Source: Glycomyces sambucus
GTDB lineage: Bacteria; Actinomycetota; Actinomycetes; Mycobacteriales; Micromonosporaceae
NCBI RefSeq assembly: GCF_900102815.1
Contig: NZ_FNGF01000002.1
Location: 186,001-250,000, forward strand
Direction of reading: 5' to 3'
Length of the DNA stretch: 64,000 nt
The position numbers and the translations under genes are program-made. Under the pieces are notes generated by a model. That model did not search any database, had not been told where the DNA came from, and saw nothing but the letters and a program-made list of their open reading frames with translations. Below are positions 8,170 to 16,031 of the stretch, piece after piece (the stretch's first letter is position 1; each line of letters begins with the position of its first letter).

Positions 8170-8322
8170 TTAGTGGCAGAGCAGGATCGAGAGGCCGCTC
8201 GTGCCGCCGCAGAGGGTCGCGGACAGGTTCGAGGGGCAGGAGTGCCCGCTCGCGCTGGAGCCGCCGCCGTTGGTCGCGACCGCGTCGTTGTTGTCCATGC
8301 CCTGGAGGTCGAGGAGAGCCAT
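8170..8322 (-). CDS. amfS: SapB/AmfS-type class III lanthipeptide precursor
   Basis: A 50-residue peptide. The leader starts MALLDLQGMD, containing the conserved hydrophobic L-L-D-L-Q motif recognised by class III synthetases. The core carries two SxxSxxxC motifs, SNLSATLC (residues 31-38) and SGLSILLC (42-49), followed by a C-terminal His. In the family the first Ser is dehydrated and the second joins to Cys, giving labionin or lanthionine rings; the two-ring layout matches SapB and AmfS, morphogenetic surfactants that let hyphae escape surface tension. It sits 20 bp after the LanKC gene with an AAGGA site 8 nt before the ATG. Whether labionin or lanthionine forms cannot be read from sequence. 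Confidence 0.93.
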   Translation of the reverse strand: MALLDLQGMDNNDAVATNGGGSSASGHSCPSNLSATLCGGTSGLSILLCH

Positions 8323-8342
8323 GATCTTGTTCCTTTCGTAGG

Positions 8343-10928
8343 TCACCGGGAGGTGATCTTTTCGACCCGCGCGGGAGGCGCGGGCGTTCGAGGGGCGGTC
8401 GCGCCGGGGATCAAGGGAAGCCCGGGCCCGCCGTGCAGGGCGCCGAGGGCGAGCAGGACGCCCGCGCCTCCGGTCGCCAGGTCCATGGAGAGGCGCAGCA
8501 GCCCGGTCCCGGGGAACGCCATGCCGCCGCCGTACGGCAGCGCGTGCCACGCCAGCGCCGCGGCCTGCCGGCGCACCAGCGGGTCCGCGGCGGGCTCGGG
8601 CGTGCGCGAGGCCAGGTAGAGGAGGATGCCCGCGCGGCCGGTCGACAGGCCGGGCAGGATGTACATCGGGGAGGCCGCGGTGACCGCGATCCCCGCGGAC
8701 GCCTCCGCGAAGTCCGCGTCGGCGCGGCGCGCGGCGTACATGTCGAGGACCAGGCCGATGCCGACGCTCCCCGCGTCGAGGTACGGCATGGTCCGCCAGC
8801 CCTCGTTGACCTCGCGGGACCCGTTGTCGCGCACGACGGTGCGCCGCAGGTCCGCCCGCAGCGCCGCCGCCGCGGCGTCGAGGTACCCGGCGTCGCCGGT
8901 GGCGTCGGCGGCGCGCATGAACAGCACGGCGCGGCCCGCGCCGCCGCGCATCAGGCCCGCCCACGGCTCGCGTCCGCCGCTGACGGCGGCGGTGCCGGTC
9001 TCGGCCGCGAGCCGGTCGGCGGCGATCGCCGCGCAGCGCAGGCCCGCCTCGGTCAGGTCCGCTTCGTCATGGGCCGCACCGAGGTGCAGCAGGCCCAGGC
9101 CGATGCCGGCGATGCCGCCGGACAGGTCGCCGCCGAGCGTCTCCCAGTCCTCGCGGAGCACGATGTCGGCGATGTCGAGCGCGTCCTGCGCGTACCCGAA
9201 GCGGTCCAGGGTGAACGCCGCGCCGAGGAGCCCGTCGTAGAGGCCCAGCCGTGTTCCCGCGGCCGGGTGGACCGCGCGGTCGCGCAGCCACGCCTCGTAC
9301 TCCACGAACCGGCCCGCGCCCGCCGCGTCGAGCGCATACAGGACCCCGGCCGCGCCGAAGGACAGGCCCAGGCCGCCGGACTCGAACTGCTCGACGTCGC
9401 CGGGGAACAGCCGGTCGGTCCGCTCGGGGGTCGCGCTGGCGGTGACGGCCGCGGCGATCGCGTCCCGCACGCCCGGCCACGAGGCGGGGTCGGGGTCGAT
9501 GCGGGGCGGCTCGTACGCGAAGGACGCCGGGGCGATGCGGTCGAGCGCGTCGTCGAACCAGGCGGCGGGGACGGGGAAGTGCCCGGTGATGATCTCGGTG
9601 AAGTGGCGGGCCTTGAGCCGGTGGAGGCCCAGGAGGTTCGTCATCGGCAGGAACAGCGCGAGCTTCATGCACGCCAGGGAGTACCGGTCCGCCTCGGCGC
9701 CGGCCATCGAGCGCGGGGCGGCGAAGCCCTGGTTGCCGAGCCCGGCGCGCCGCTCGGAGTCGACCGGCCCGGCCACCTCGAAGTCGAGCAGGCACGGGCT
9801 CCCGTCGGGCCGGACCATGACGTTGAACAGGTGCAGGTCGCCGTAGGCGACGCCGCGCTCGTGGACGGCCGCGACGATCGCGTCCAGGCGCTCGTACAGC
9901 CCGCGCGCCCAGTCGCTGAACACCGCGTAGTCCTCGGGCGCCGCGGTGGCGTCGATGAGCGGGTAGCGGGTGACGACGGCCTTGCTGAGGACCTCGCCCT
10001 CGATGTACTCCATCGCCATGAACCGGTGCTCGCCGAGCCAGAACAGGTCGTACACCTCCGGCACGCCGGGGACGCCCGCGAGGAGCGAGAGGACCTCGTG
10101 CTCGCGTTCGACGCGCCGCACCGCGTCCTCGCCCCACGCGTCGAGCCCGGCGTGGGGGCGCCCCTCCTTGAGCACGACCTGGCGGCCGTCCTCGTGCCGG
10201 GCGAGGTAGATGCCGCCGCCGTTGGAGAAGTGCAGCACCCTCTCGATCGCGTAGGGGATGTCGGTGACGGTGACCGCGTTGCGCGCCTTCAGGTGCGGTT
10301 CCAGGAACCCGGGGAGCTCGACCCAGTCGGGGACGTGGAACACGGGGTCGCGGCGGTCGGCGACGAGGTTGCCCTCGCCGTCCTCCAGGGCCGGGACGAC
10401 CGCGCCGGTCGCGTCGGTGGTGAAGCGGTTCGCGAAGGCCCCGTAGCGGACGTGCAGGGGGCCGGTGCCCCAGCGCAGGTCGCTGAGGATGTACGGCCCG
10501 GGGGCGCCGTCGAGTTCGGCGCCGAGCTCGGTGAGGATGCGCTCGCACTCGGCGTCGTCGGCGGGGTAGACGGTGACGAGCTTCCCGGAGAACCCGCGCG
10601 GCGCGTACTTCGACACCCGCGCCCGGAACGCGCCGGGGGAGCGCAGGAACTTGAACTGGATGCCGCGCGGCACGCAGTAGTCCCACACCGCCTCCAGGAC
10701 CCGCTCGGCGCCGTCGAGGCTCGCGGAGGCGTGGATCTTCCAGCCCTGGAGCGGCAGGACCGCCCCCTCGCGCCGGACGGTCAGCCAGTCGTCCTTGGCC
10801 GTGCACCGCCACGCCTCGGGGAGGTCGCGGCCCGCGACCGCGAACGAAGCGCCGGCCGTCGCCTCCGAGTGCATCGCGTCGTAGAACGACGGGTCCGCCA
10901 TGCAGAACGCCTCGTACCGATCGCCCAT
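8343..10928 (-). CDS. lanKC: Class III lanthionine synthetase LanKC (RamC/AmfT-like)
   Basis: An 861-residue trifunctional enzyme that phosphorylates, eliminates and cyclises Ser/Cys in the adjacent precursor. The N-terminal part (to about 200) is the lyase-type region. The kinase domain follows, with a Lys in VVLKEG near 250, the catalytic loop YGDLHLFN near 366 (replacing HRD) and LLDFE near 381 (replacing DFG). The C-terminal 350 residues are a LanC-like cyclase with repeated GxxG helices (GGIAGIGLGLL, GRAGILLYLAS) but no visible Cys-His zinc ligands, as known for RamC-type enzymes. A frame extends further upstream, but the ATG at 10928 has GGAGG 7 nt ahead and gives the family's usual length. 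It is first in the operon lanKC-precursor-ABC-ABC. Confidence 0.93.
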   Translation of the reverse strand: MGDRYEAFCMADPSFYDAMHSEATAGASFAVAGRDLPEAWRCTAKDDWLTVRREGAVLPLQGWKIHASASLDGAERVLEAVWDYCVPRGIQFKFLRSPGAFRARVSKYAPRGFSGKLVTVYPADDAECERILTELGAELDGAPGPYILSDLRWGTGPLHVRYGAFANRFTTDATGAVVPALEDGEGNLVADRRDPVFHVPDWVELPGFLEPHLKARNAVTVTDIPYAIERVLHFSNGGGIYLARHEDGRQVVLKEGRPHAGLDAWGEDAVRRVEREHEVLSLLAGVPGVPEVYDLFWLGEHRFMAMEYIEGEVLSKAVVTRYPLIDATAAPEDYAVFSDWARGLYERLDAIVAAVHERGVAYGDLHLFNVMVRPDGSPCLLDFEVAGPVDSERRAGLGNQGFAAPRSMAGAEADRYSLACMKLALFLPMTNLLGLHRLKARHFTEIITGHFPVPAAWFDDALDRIAPASFAYEPPRIDPDPASWPGVRDAIAAAVTASATPERTDRLFPGDVEQFESGGLGLSFGAAGVLYALDAAGAGRFVEYEAWLRDRAVHPAAGTRLGLYDGLLGAAFTLDRFGYAQDALDIADIVLREDWETLGGDLSGGIAGIGLGLLHLGAAHDEADLTEAGLRCAAIAADRLAAETGTAAVSGGREPWAGLMRGGAGRAVLFMRAADATGDAGYLDAAAAALRADLRRTVVRDNGSREVNEGWRTMPYLDAGSVGIGLVLDMYAARRADADFAEASAGIAVTAASPMYILPGLSTGRAGILLYLASRTPEPAADPLVRRQAAALAWHALPYGGGMAFPGTGLLRLSMDLATGGAGVLLALGALHGGPGLPLIPGATAPRTPAPPARVEKITSR

Positions 10929-11014
10929 GCGTGCCCTCCAGATCCGGCGCCGTTTGCGACGCCCACTCATATTGCGGTCCGCGGTCACGCAGAGCCACCC
11001 CGCTTTCACACGAT

Positions 11015-11041
11015 TCGGGCCGTGAATAACCCACGGCCCGA
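11015..11041. promoter_or_regulatory. Inverted repeat in the lanKC/DUF2264 divergent promoter region
   Basis: Perfect 10-bp arms TCGGGCCGTG and CACGGCCCGA around AATAACC. It lies about 87 bp before the lanKC start and 50 bp before the divergent start, so it could be a regulator site for both genes. No known family consensus is recognised. Confidence 0.5.
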
Positions 11042-11091
11042 TACCCCGGCGGGGTTGCGGCGCAGGCCCGGCGTTGATAGCGTCTGCCAGC

Positions 11092-12777
11092 GTGACGTCT
11101 CCGCACCGCACGTTCGGACCACTGGACCAGAGCCACGCAGGATGGGGCGCCGCCGCGCTCGCGATCGGCCGCCCGGCGGTGGAGCTGGCCGCACGCGGCC
11201 CCGGTGCCATGCCGGTCACCATGTCCAACCACTCGCACCGCGAGAACTGGTTCGAACTGCTCACCCGCCCCCTCTGGGGCCTCGCCCCCGCCAAGGACCA
11301 CGTCCCCGACGCCGTCTGGGCGCCCCTCGCCGCCGCCCTCGCCCGCGCCCTCGACCCCGACGACGACTGGTACGTCGGGGCCGGCGCCGGCCAGCGCAGC
11401 GTCGAGGCCGCCGCCGTCGGCTGGGGCCTCGCCACCGCCCCCGAGAAGCTCTGGGAGCCCTTGGAGCCCAAGGCGAAGGACAAGGCCGCGGCCTGGCTCT
11501 CGGCCGCCTACACGGCCGAGGTCGCCGACACCAACTGGCACTACTTCCCGGTCTTCGCCGGCCACGGCCTCAAGCGGATCGGCGTCAAGCACGACCCCGC
11601 CGTCGCCGCCGCGCACCTGGACCGCATGGGGGAGTTCCTGCTCGGCGACTCGGTCTTCGAGGACGGCTTCGGCGGGCGCGTCGACTACTACAACCCCTTC
11701 GCGTTCCACACCTACGCGCTGCTCCACTCCCGACTCTCCGGCGACGACCGGTTCGTGGAGAACGCGGTGGCGTTCGCCCGCCGCTTCGGCTCCTGGTTCG
11801 CCGCCGACGGCGCCGCCGTCCCCTATGGACGGAGCCTGGGGTACCGGTTCGCGCAGGCGTCGCTGTGGGGCGCGCTGGCCGCCGCCGACGTGGAGGCCGT
11901 CCCGTGGGGCGAGGCCGCCGGGTACGCGCGCCGCCACCTCGACTGGTGGTGGCGCCGGCCCATGCTCGACACCGAGGGGCGCCTGACCGTCGGCTACTCC
12001 TACCCCAACGACGCGGTCGTGGAGCAGTACCTCACCGCCGGGTCCCCGTGGTGGGCCACGAAGGTCTTCACCGGGCTCCTCGCCGGACCCGGCCATCCCT
12101 TCTGGACCGCCGAGGAGACCGTCCCCGGCCCGGTCGTGGAGGCGCACAAGGCCGCGCGGGCCGTCCACGTGCGCGACCGCGCCGGACACGTCACCCGCCT
12201 CAACGGCCAGGCGTGGCACCCGTGGGCGCGCAACGGCCAGGCGTCGTACGGCAAGTTCGCGTACTCCTCGCTCGCCGCGTTCTCCCACACCACGCCCGGC
12301 CCCGGCCTGGAGGCGGCCGTCCCCGACGGCGCCCTGCTCCTGTCCGAGGACGGCCGGCACTGGCGGGGCCGCGAGGACTCCGACGAGGGCACCATCGACG
12401 AGAACGGCGTCCTCACCGTCGAGTGGCAGCCGTGGGACGACGTGTCGATCACGACCTCCCTCGAAGCGGCCGTGGACGGCTGGCACGCGCGCGTGCACGT
12501 CGTCGACACCGCCCGGACCCTCCACACCGGCGAGGGCGGCTGGTGCGTCCCCAAGTCCGGGCACGTCGCCCAGGTCGGCGAGGCGCAGGCCGCCGTCACC
12601 AGCCAGGGCCTGCGCTCGGAGATCATCGACTCCGGGACCGGCCGCGAGGCGTCCCTCATCGAGCCGATGCCCGGCACGCACCTGTACTGGCCCGCGACCG
12701 TCCTGCCGGTGCTCCGGGGCATCCTCGAACCGGGCAAGTACGTCCTGAAGTCCCTCATCTACGTCGGGACCGAGTGA
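11092..12777 (+). CDS. DUF2264 domain-containing protein
   Basis: A 561-residue cytoplasmic protein matching the DUF2264 family, whose sequences suggest an alpha/alpha-barrel (many W/Y/H-rich repeats such as NHSHRENWFE, DTNWHYFPVFAGHGL and GRVDYYNPFAFHTYALLHS) followed by a beta-rich C-terminal domain. The barrel resembles polysaccharide lyases and unsaturated glucuronyl hydrolases, so action on a carbohydrate is plausible but unproven. No signal peptide is present. The GTG at 11092 is taken because a TAGCGT -10 box lies 8 nt upstream (a leaderless message) and the protein then begins MTSPHRTFGPLD; an earlier TTG is less likely. It is divergent from lanKC across 163 bp, and whether it belongs to the lanthipeptide locus is unknown. 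Confidence 0.8.
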   Translation: MTSPHRTFGPLDQSHAGWGAAALAIGRPAVELAARGPGAMPVTMSNHSHRENWFELLTRPLWGLAPAKDHVPDAVWAPLAAALARALDPDDDWYVGAGAGQRSVEAAAVGWGLATAPEKLWEPLEPKAKDKAAAWLSAAYTAEVADTNWHYFPVFAGHGLKRIGVKHDPAVAAAHLDRMGEFLLGDSVFEDGFGGRVDYYNPFAFHTYALLHSRLSGDDRFVENAVAFARRFGSWFAADGAAVPYGRSLGYRFAQASLWGALAAADVEAVPWGEAAGYARRHLDWWWRRPMLDTEGRLTVGYSYPNDAVVEQYLTAGSPWWATKVFTGLLAGPGHPFWTAEETVPGPVVEAHKAARAVHVRDRAGHVTRLNGQAWHPWARNGQASYGKFAYSSLAAFSHTTPGPGLEAAVPDGALLLSEDGRHWRGREDSDEGTIDENGVLTVEWQPWDDVSITTSLEAAVDGWHARVHVVDTARTLHTGEGGWCVPKSGHVAQVGEAQAAVTSQGLRSEIIDSGTGREASLIEPMPGTHLYWPATVLPVLRGILEPGKYVLKSLIYVGTE

Positions 12778-12811
12778 CCCGGCCCCGCCCGGGGCTGTGC
12801 CTTCGGTCATA

Positions 12812-12845
12812 GCGGGCCCCCGGGTGTCACATCCGGGGCCCCCGC
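12812..12845 (+). terminator. GC-rich hairpin after the DUF2264 gene
   Basis: Arms GCGGGCCCCCGG (12812-12823) and CCGGGGCCCCCGC (12833-12845) pair with one bulge. It overlaps the probable ECF41 promoter, so the symmetry may instead serve regulation. Confidence 0.5.
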
Positions 12846-12852
12846 ACCGCTC
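12825..12852 (+). promoter_or_regulatory. Candidate ECF41-type autoregulated promoter
   Basis: TGTCACA at 12825-12831 matches the -35 motif reported for ECF41 sigma factors. CGCTC starts 16 nt later and is close to the CGTC -10 motif. It lies 40 bp ahead of the ECF41 gene, suggesting autoregulation. Confidence 0.55.
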
Positions 12853-12891
12853 TCAGATCGGCGACACCACCCGCCGATCGAGGAGGCGCAC

Positions 12892-13806
12892 ATGGAACCC
12901 GAGGCGCAGACGCCCACCGCGGTCTTCACCGAGCACCGCGAGCTGCTGTTCGGCATCGTCTACGCGATGCTCGGCACCGTCGCCGACACCGAGGACGTGC
13001 TCCAGGAGACCTGGCTGTCCTGGGAGGCGCGCTCGCACGGCTCGCCGATCGGGCACCCGCGCGCCTACCTGGTGCGCGTCGCGGTCAACGCCGCCATCGC
13101 CCGGCAGGCCGCGATCCGGCGCCGCCGCGAGACCTACATCGGGCCGTGGTTGCCCGAACCCCTCGCCTCCGCGCCCGACCCGATCGGGGACCGCGCCGCC
13201 CGCGAGGGCGACGGCGCCGACCGGGTCCTGCTGGTCGAGTCGGTCTCCCTGGCGCTCATGGTGGTCCTGGAGTCGCTGACCCCGGCCGAGCGCGCCGTGT
13301 TCGTCCTCGCCGACGTCTTCGGCTACGGCCACAACGAGATCGCCGCGATGCTCGACCGCACCCCGGCCGCGGTCCGCCAGACCGCGCACCGCGCCCGCGC
13401 GCACGTCCAGGCCCGGCGGCCCAAGTACGCGGTCGACCCGGCCGTCCACCGGCAGGTCACCGAGCGGTTCATGGCCGCCGTCTCCGGCGGCGACCTCGAC
13501 GCCCTCATCGGCCTCATGGCCCCCGACGTGGAGCTGACCTGCGACGGCGGCGGGCTCGCCCCCGCGGCCGGGCCCCGGCCCATGCACGGCCCCGAGCGCA
13601 TCGCCGCGTTCCTGGTCGGACGGGTCTTCCGCCGCGGGGAAGGGCTCGCGATCGGCTTCCGGCCCGTCAACGGCTCCCCGTCGGCCCTCATGGTCCGCGA
13701 CGGCGCCACGGTGGGCGTCCTCATGCTCGACCTGCGCCCCGAGGACGGGGCCGTCACCGGCGTCTACGCCGTCACCAACCCCGAGAAGCTCACCCGGCTG
13801 CGGTAG
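12892..13806 (+). CDS. ECF41-group RNA polymerase sigma factor with SnoaL-like C-terminal domain
   Basis: A 304-residue extracytoplasmic-function sigma factor. Region 2 spans about residues 10-75 (HRELLFGIVYAMLGTVADTEDVLQETWL) and region 4 about 110-165 (LTPAERAVFVLADVFGYGHNEIAAML). It has the ECF41 hallmarks: WLPEP in the linker (about 84-88), a C-terminal NTF2/SnoaL-like extension (about 180-300) and a D-G-G-G motif near residue 217 in the extension. In this group the extension, not an anti-sigma protein, tunes activity. ECF41 genes usually neighbour a carboxymuconolactone decarboxylase, oxidoreductase or epimerase; here the neighbour is a DoxX-like protein 128 bp downstream, the probable target. 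ATG at 12892 with a GAGGAGG site. Confidence 0.92.
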   Translation: MEPEAQTPTAVFTEHRELLFGIVYAMLGTVADTEDVLQETWLSWEARSHGSPIGHPRAYLVRVAVNAAIARQAAIRRRRETYIGPWLPEPLASAPDPIGDRAAREGDGADRVLLVESVSLALMVVLESLTPAERAVFVLADVFGYGHNEIAAMLDRTPAAVRQTAHRARAHVQARRPKYAVDPAVHRQVTERFMAAVSGGDLDALIGLMAPDVELTCDGGGLAPAAGPRPMHGPERIAAFLVGRVFRRGEGLAIGFRPVNGSPSALMVRDGATVGVLMLDLRPEDGAVTGVYAVTNPEKLTRLR

Positions 13807-13933
13807 CGGCCCGCCCGCGCCCGCCGCCCTCCGGGCCGCGGGCGGGACCGGCCCTGCCCGCATCCGGCCCGGCCGCCGCACCGCCGGCGGCCCGCCTCAC
13901 TTAGTTCACCCGACCACCGCAAGGAGCACTCCC

Positions 13934-14290
13934 ATGTCCACCCTGTACCTCGTCCTGGTCCTCGTCGGCGGCCTCGCCAACCTCGGATCGGGGATCGGCG
14001 CCATCGTCCGCCTCAAGGTCATCCTGCCGCTCATGGACGGCGCGCACGTGCCGCAGTCGATGCTCGTCTTCCCCATCGGCGTCCTCAAGGTCCTCGGCGG
14101 CGCCGGCCTCCTCGCCGGCCTCGCCGGCCTCCCACTGCTCGGCACCGCGGCCGCCGCCGGACTGGTCCTGTTCTGGACCTGCGCCGTCCACACCCACGTC
14201 CTGGCGAACTTCTGGCCGAAGGAGACCTTCGGGACCTTCACCTTCCTCGGCCTCGCCGTCGCCACCCTCGCCCTCGATCTCGCCATGTGA
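13934..14290 (+). CDS. DoxX-like small membrane protein
   Basis: A 118-residue hydrophobic protein with about four transmembrane helices (residues 3-25, 45-68, 72-95 and 98-117) and the family segments VLKVLGGAGLLAGL and HTHVLANFWP. DoxX/DoxD-like proteins are inner-membrane proteins linked to quinone or redox stress handling. A good AAGGAG site lies 8 nt before the ATG. It follows the ECF41 sigma gene on the same strand and is the likely regulon partner, though no ECF41 -35 motif is visible in the 127-bp gap, so it may be co-transcribed. Its molecular role is not established. Confidence 0.8.
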   Translation: MSTLYLVLVLVGGLANLGSGIGAIVRLKVILPLMDGAHVPQSMLVFPIGVLKVLGGAGLLAGLAGLPLLGTAAAAGLVLFWTCAVHTHVLANFWPKETFGTFTFLGLAVATLALDLAM

Positions 14291-14370
14291 GACCAGGCGA
14301 GTCGCGGTCCGGCCCCGCGAGGTCCGCCCCGCGAATCCAGCCATCTGCGACAGAACGATATCGACTCTGA

Positions 14371-14403
14371 CCCGGGCGTCCGCCTCCTCGGCGGGCGCCC
14401 GGG
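14371..14403. terminator. Terminator after the DoxX-like gene
   Basis: Arms CCCGGGCGTCCGCC (14371-14384) and GGCGGGCGCCCGGG (14390-14403) pair fully with one G-U, around loop TCCTC. Confidence 0.75.
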
Positions 14404-14455
14404 CCGTCGAGAAAACCCCGCCCGAGGCGAATCGAGTGACGATCCGACCAGGCGG

Positions 14456-14475
14456 GCCGGGGGACCGCCCCCGGC
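14456..14475 (-). terminator. Hairpin after the TetR gene at 14490
   Basis: Perfect 8-bp arms GCCGGGGG and CCCCCGGC around ACCG, 15 bp beyond the stop codon of the minus-strand TetR gene. Confidence 0.6.
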
Positions 14476-14489
14476 TCCGGCCCGGGGCT

Positions 14490-15239
14490 TCAGGCGCGCT
14501 GCGCGATGAGGTCGCCGATCCCGACGAGGAGCCGTTCGAGCCCGAACTCGAACGAGGAGTCGTGGTCGGCGTCCCCCTCGCGCCGGGCCTCCTCGGCCAC
14601 CCGGTGGGCGGTCGGGAACCGCGCCGGGTCGAGCACCAGGTGCAGGAACGGCTCGTGCTCCCGCCAGAACCGCTGCTCGGTGCGGCCGTCGCGCTCGTCG
14701 TCGCGGGCCTGGCTCTGGAACCGGGCCGCGCCGTAGACGAAGCTCGTCAGCGACATCACCGCCGCGTTCATCTCCGCCGCCCGCAGGCCCGTCCCCTCCA
14801 GGGCGGCCAGGTCGCGGTCGTACTTCGCGGCCACCCCCGGCCCGAACGCGGGCCGCGCGGCCGGCAGCTCCAGCAGCCACGGGTGCCGCAGGTACCGGTC
14901 CCGGTCCTGCCGCGCGACGGCCGCGCACCGCTCGCGCCAGCCGCTGCCGGACACCTCGCCGGCGTCGGCGAACACGCGGTCGAGCATGAGCGCGTTCAGC
15001 TCCTGCTTGCCCGGCACGTGCGTGTACAGCGACATCGTGCCCACGCCCAGCCGCTCGGCGACGCTGCGCATCGTCACCGCGCCGATCCCCTCGGCGTCGG
15101 CCAGCGCCACCGCCGCCTCCACGATCGCGTCCACGGTCAGCCCGCTCCCGCGGCTCGGACGCTCGGCGGTCCGCCACAGCAGCGGCAGCAGCGCGCCGGG
15201 ACCGGGCCATCGTCGTTCGGGCGTACGTTGCGAAGTCAC
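14490..15239 (-). CDS. TetR/AcrR family regulator
   Basis: A 249-residue TetR-family repressor. The HTH lies at about residues 35-80: LTVDAIVEAAVALADAEG, VTMRSVAERLGVGTMSLYTHV and PGKQEL. The ligand domain is long (about 165 residues) with a TetR_C-type C-terminus. The GTG at 15239 is chosen because TAGAAT lies 6 nt upstream on the coding strand, implying a leaderless message. It is divergent from an SRPBCC gene, and a palindrome at 15285-15302 in the shared spacer is the probable operator. A second TetR gene lies just beyond that SRPBCC gene. The inducer is unknown. Confidence 0.88.
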   Translation of the reverse strand: MTSQRTPERRWPGPGALLPLLWRTAERPSRGSGLTVDAIVEAAVALADAEGIGAVTMRSVAERLGVGTMSLYTHVPGKQELNALMLDRVFADAGEVSGSGWRERCAAVARQDRDRYLRHPWLLELPAARPAFGPGVAAKYDRDLAALEGTGLRAAEMNAAVMSLTSFVYGAARFQSQARDDERDGRTEQRFWREHEPFLHLVLDPARFPTAHRVAEEARREGDADHDSSFEFGLERLLVGIGDLIAQRA

Positions 15240-15245
15240 GCGCCG

Positions 15246-15251
15246 ATTCTA
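15246..15251 (-). promoter_or_regulatory. -10 box for a leaderless tetR transcript
   Basis: TAGAAT on the minus strand (ATTCTA on plus) lies 6 nt before the GTG start codon, with no Shine-Dalgarno. Confidence 0.55.
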
Positions 15252-15284
15252 GTGCCGCCCCGATCCCGCTTGCGCGAACTCTAG

Positions 15285-15302
15285 CGTACCTTGTACGGTA
15301 CG
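15285..15302. promoter_or_regulatory. Candidate TetR operator (palindrome)
   Basis: CGTACCTTGTACGGTACG: 6-bp arms CGTACC/GGTACG around TTGTAC. A further GTAC word follows at 15305. It sits between the divergent TetR and SRPBCC genes. Confidence 0.65.
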
Positions 15303-15326
15303 ACGTACGACAACGAAGGGAGCGCC

Positions 15327-15995
15327 ATGAGCGCCATCAGGATCCTGCGCTGGAGCGAGCACGGCCGATCCGTCCTCGCCCTCACCCCCGGCCCCGTGCC
15401 GGGCCTCGCCGAGGAGCCCGCCCCCGCGGGACTCGACCTGCCCGGCGCCGCCGGCATCGCCGTCCTCGACGACCCGGACGGCTGGCTCGACACCGGGGCC
15501 GCGCCGCTCGGCGCCGCCCTTTACACCGGACCCGGACTCGACGCCCTCCTCGACGCCGTCGCCGACGGGCGCACCGACGCGCACGCGCCCACCCAGGCCG
15601 CGGGGGAGATCCGCATCGACGCCGACCCGCACACCGTGTGGTCGGTCCTCGCCGACGTCGCGAGCTGGCCGCACGTGCGCGGCGACGTCCACAGCGTCGA
15701 ATCGGACGGCCCGGCCCGCCCCGGCGGCGCCTTCACCTGGAGCGCCGGACCGAACCGGATCGCCTCCACGTTCGCCGCCGTCGAACCCGGACGGCTCCTC
15801 ACCTACGCGAGCACCAGCGCCGGCGCGCACTTCACGCACGTCTACCGCACCGCGCCCGCCGCGGACGGGACCCTCCTGTCCTGCGAGGAGACCCTGGCCG
15901 GGCCCGTCATCGCCGCGCTCGTCCCCAGCGCCGCCCTGCAAGCGGGCGTGGACACCTGGCTCGCGGGCGTCAAGGCCGTCGCCGAAGCGCGCTGA
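15327..15995 (+). CDS. SRPBCC family protein
   Basis: A 222-residue protein. The C-terminal half (about residues 90-220) is a START/Bet v1-like SRPBCC domain: IRIDADPHTVWSVLADVASWP, GAFTWSAGPNRIASTFAAVEPG and a final amphipathic helix. Such domains bind hydrophobic ligands in a deep cavity. The N-terminal 90 residues (LRWSEHGRSVLALTPGP) are not recognised. The ATG at 15327 has an AAGGGAG site 6 nt upstream; an upstream TTG frame is rejected because it overlaps the operator. Divergent from TetR (14490) and convergent with another TetR (16032) across a terminator. Likely induced on relief of TetR repression. Confidence 0.78.
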   Translation: MSAIRILRWSEHGRSVLALTPGPVPGLAEEPAPAGLDLPGAAGIAVLDDPDGWLDTGAAPLGAALYTGPGLDALLDAVADGRTDAHAPTQAAGEIRIDADPHTVWSVLADVASWPHVRGDVHSVESDGPARPGGAFTWSAGPNRIASTFAAVEPGRLLTYASTSAGAHFTHVYRTAPAADGTLLSCEETLAGPVIAALVPSAALQAGVDTWLAGVKAVAEAR

Positions 15996-16000
15996 GCCGC

Positions 16001-16030
16001 GCCGCGGCGGGACGGGCGTCCCGCCGCGGC
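16001..16030. terminator. Bidirectional terminator between SRPBCC and TetR genes
   Basis: Perfect 13-bp arms GCCGCGGCGGGAC and complement around a GGGC loop, filling the 36-bp convergent spacer. Confidence 0.85.
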
Positions 16031-16031
16031 C

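Noticed and set aside
8433-12812. A very long open frame (about 1,460 codons) on the plus strand opposite lanKC and into the DUF2264 gene
   Set aside because: Its translation is Arg/Pro/Gly-rich with no domain, and it lies antisense to or out of frame with clear genes. High third-position GC produces such stop-free frames here.
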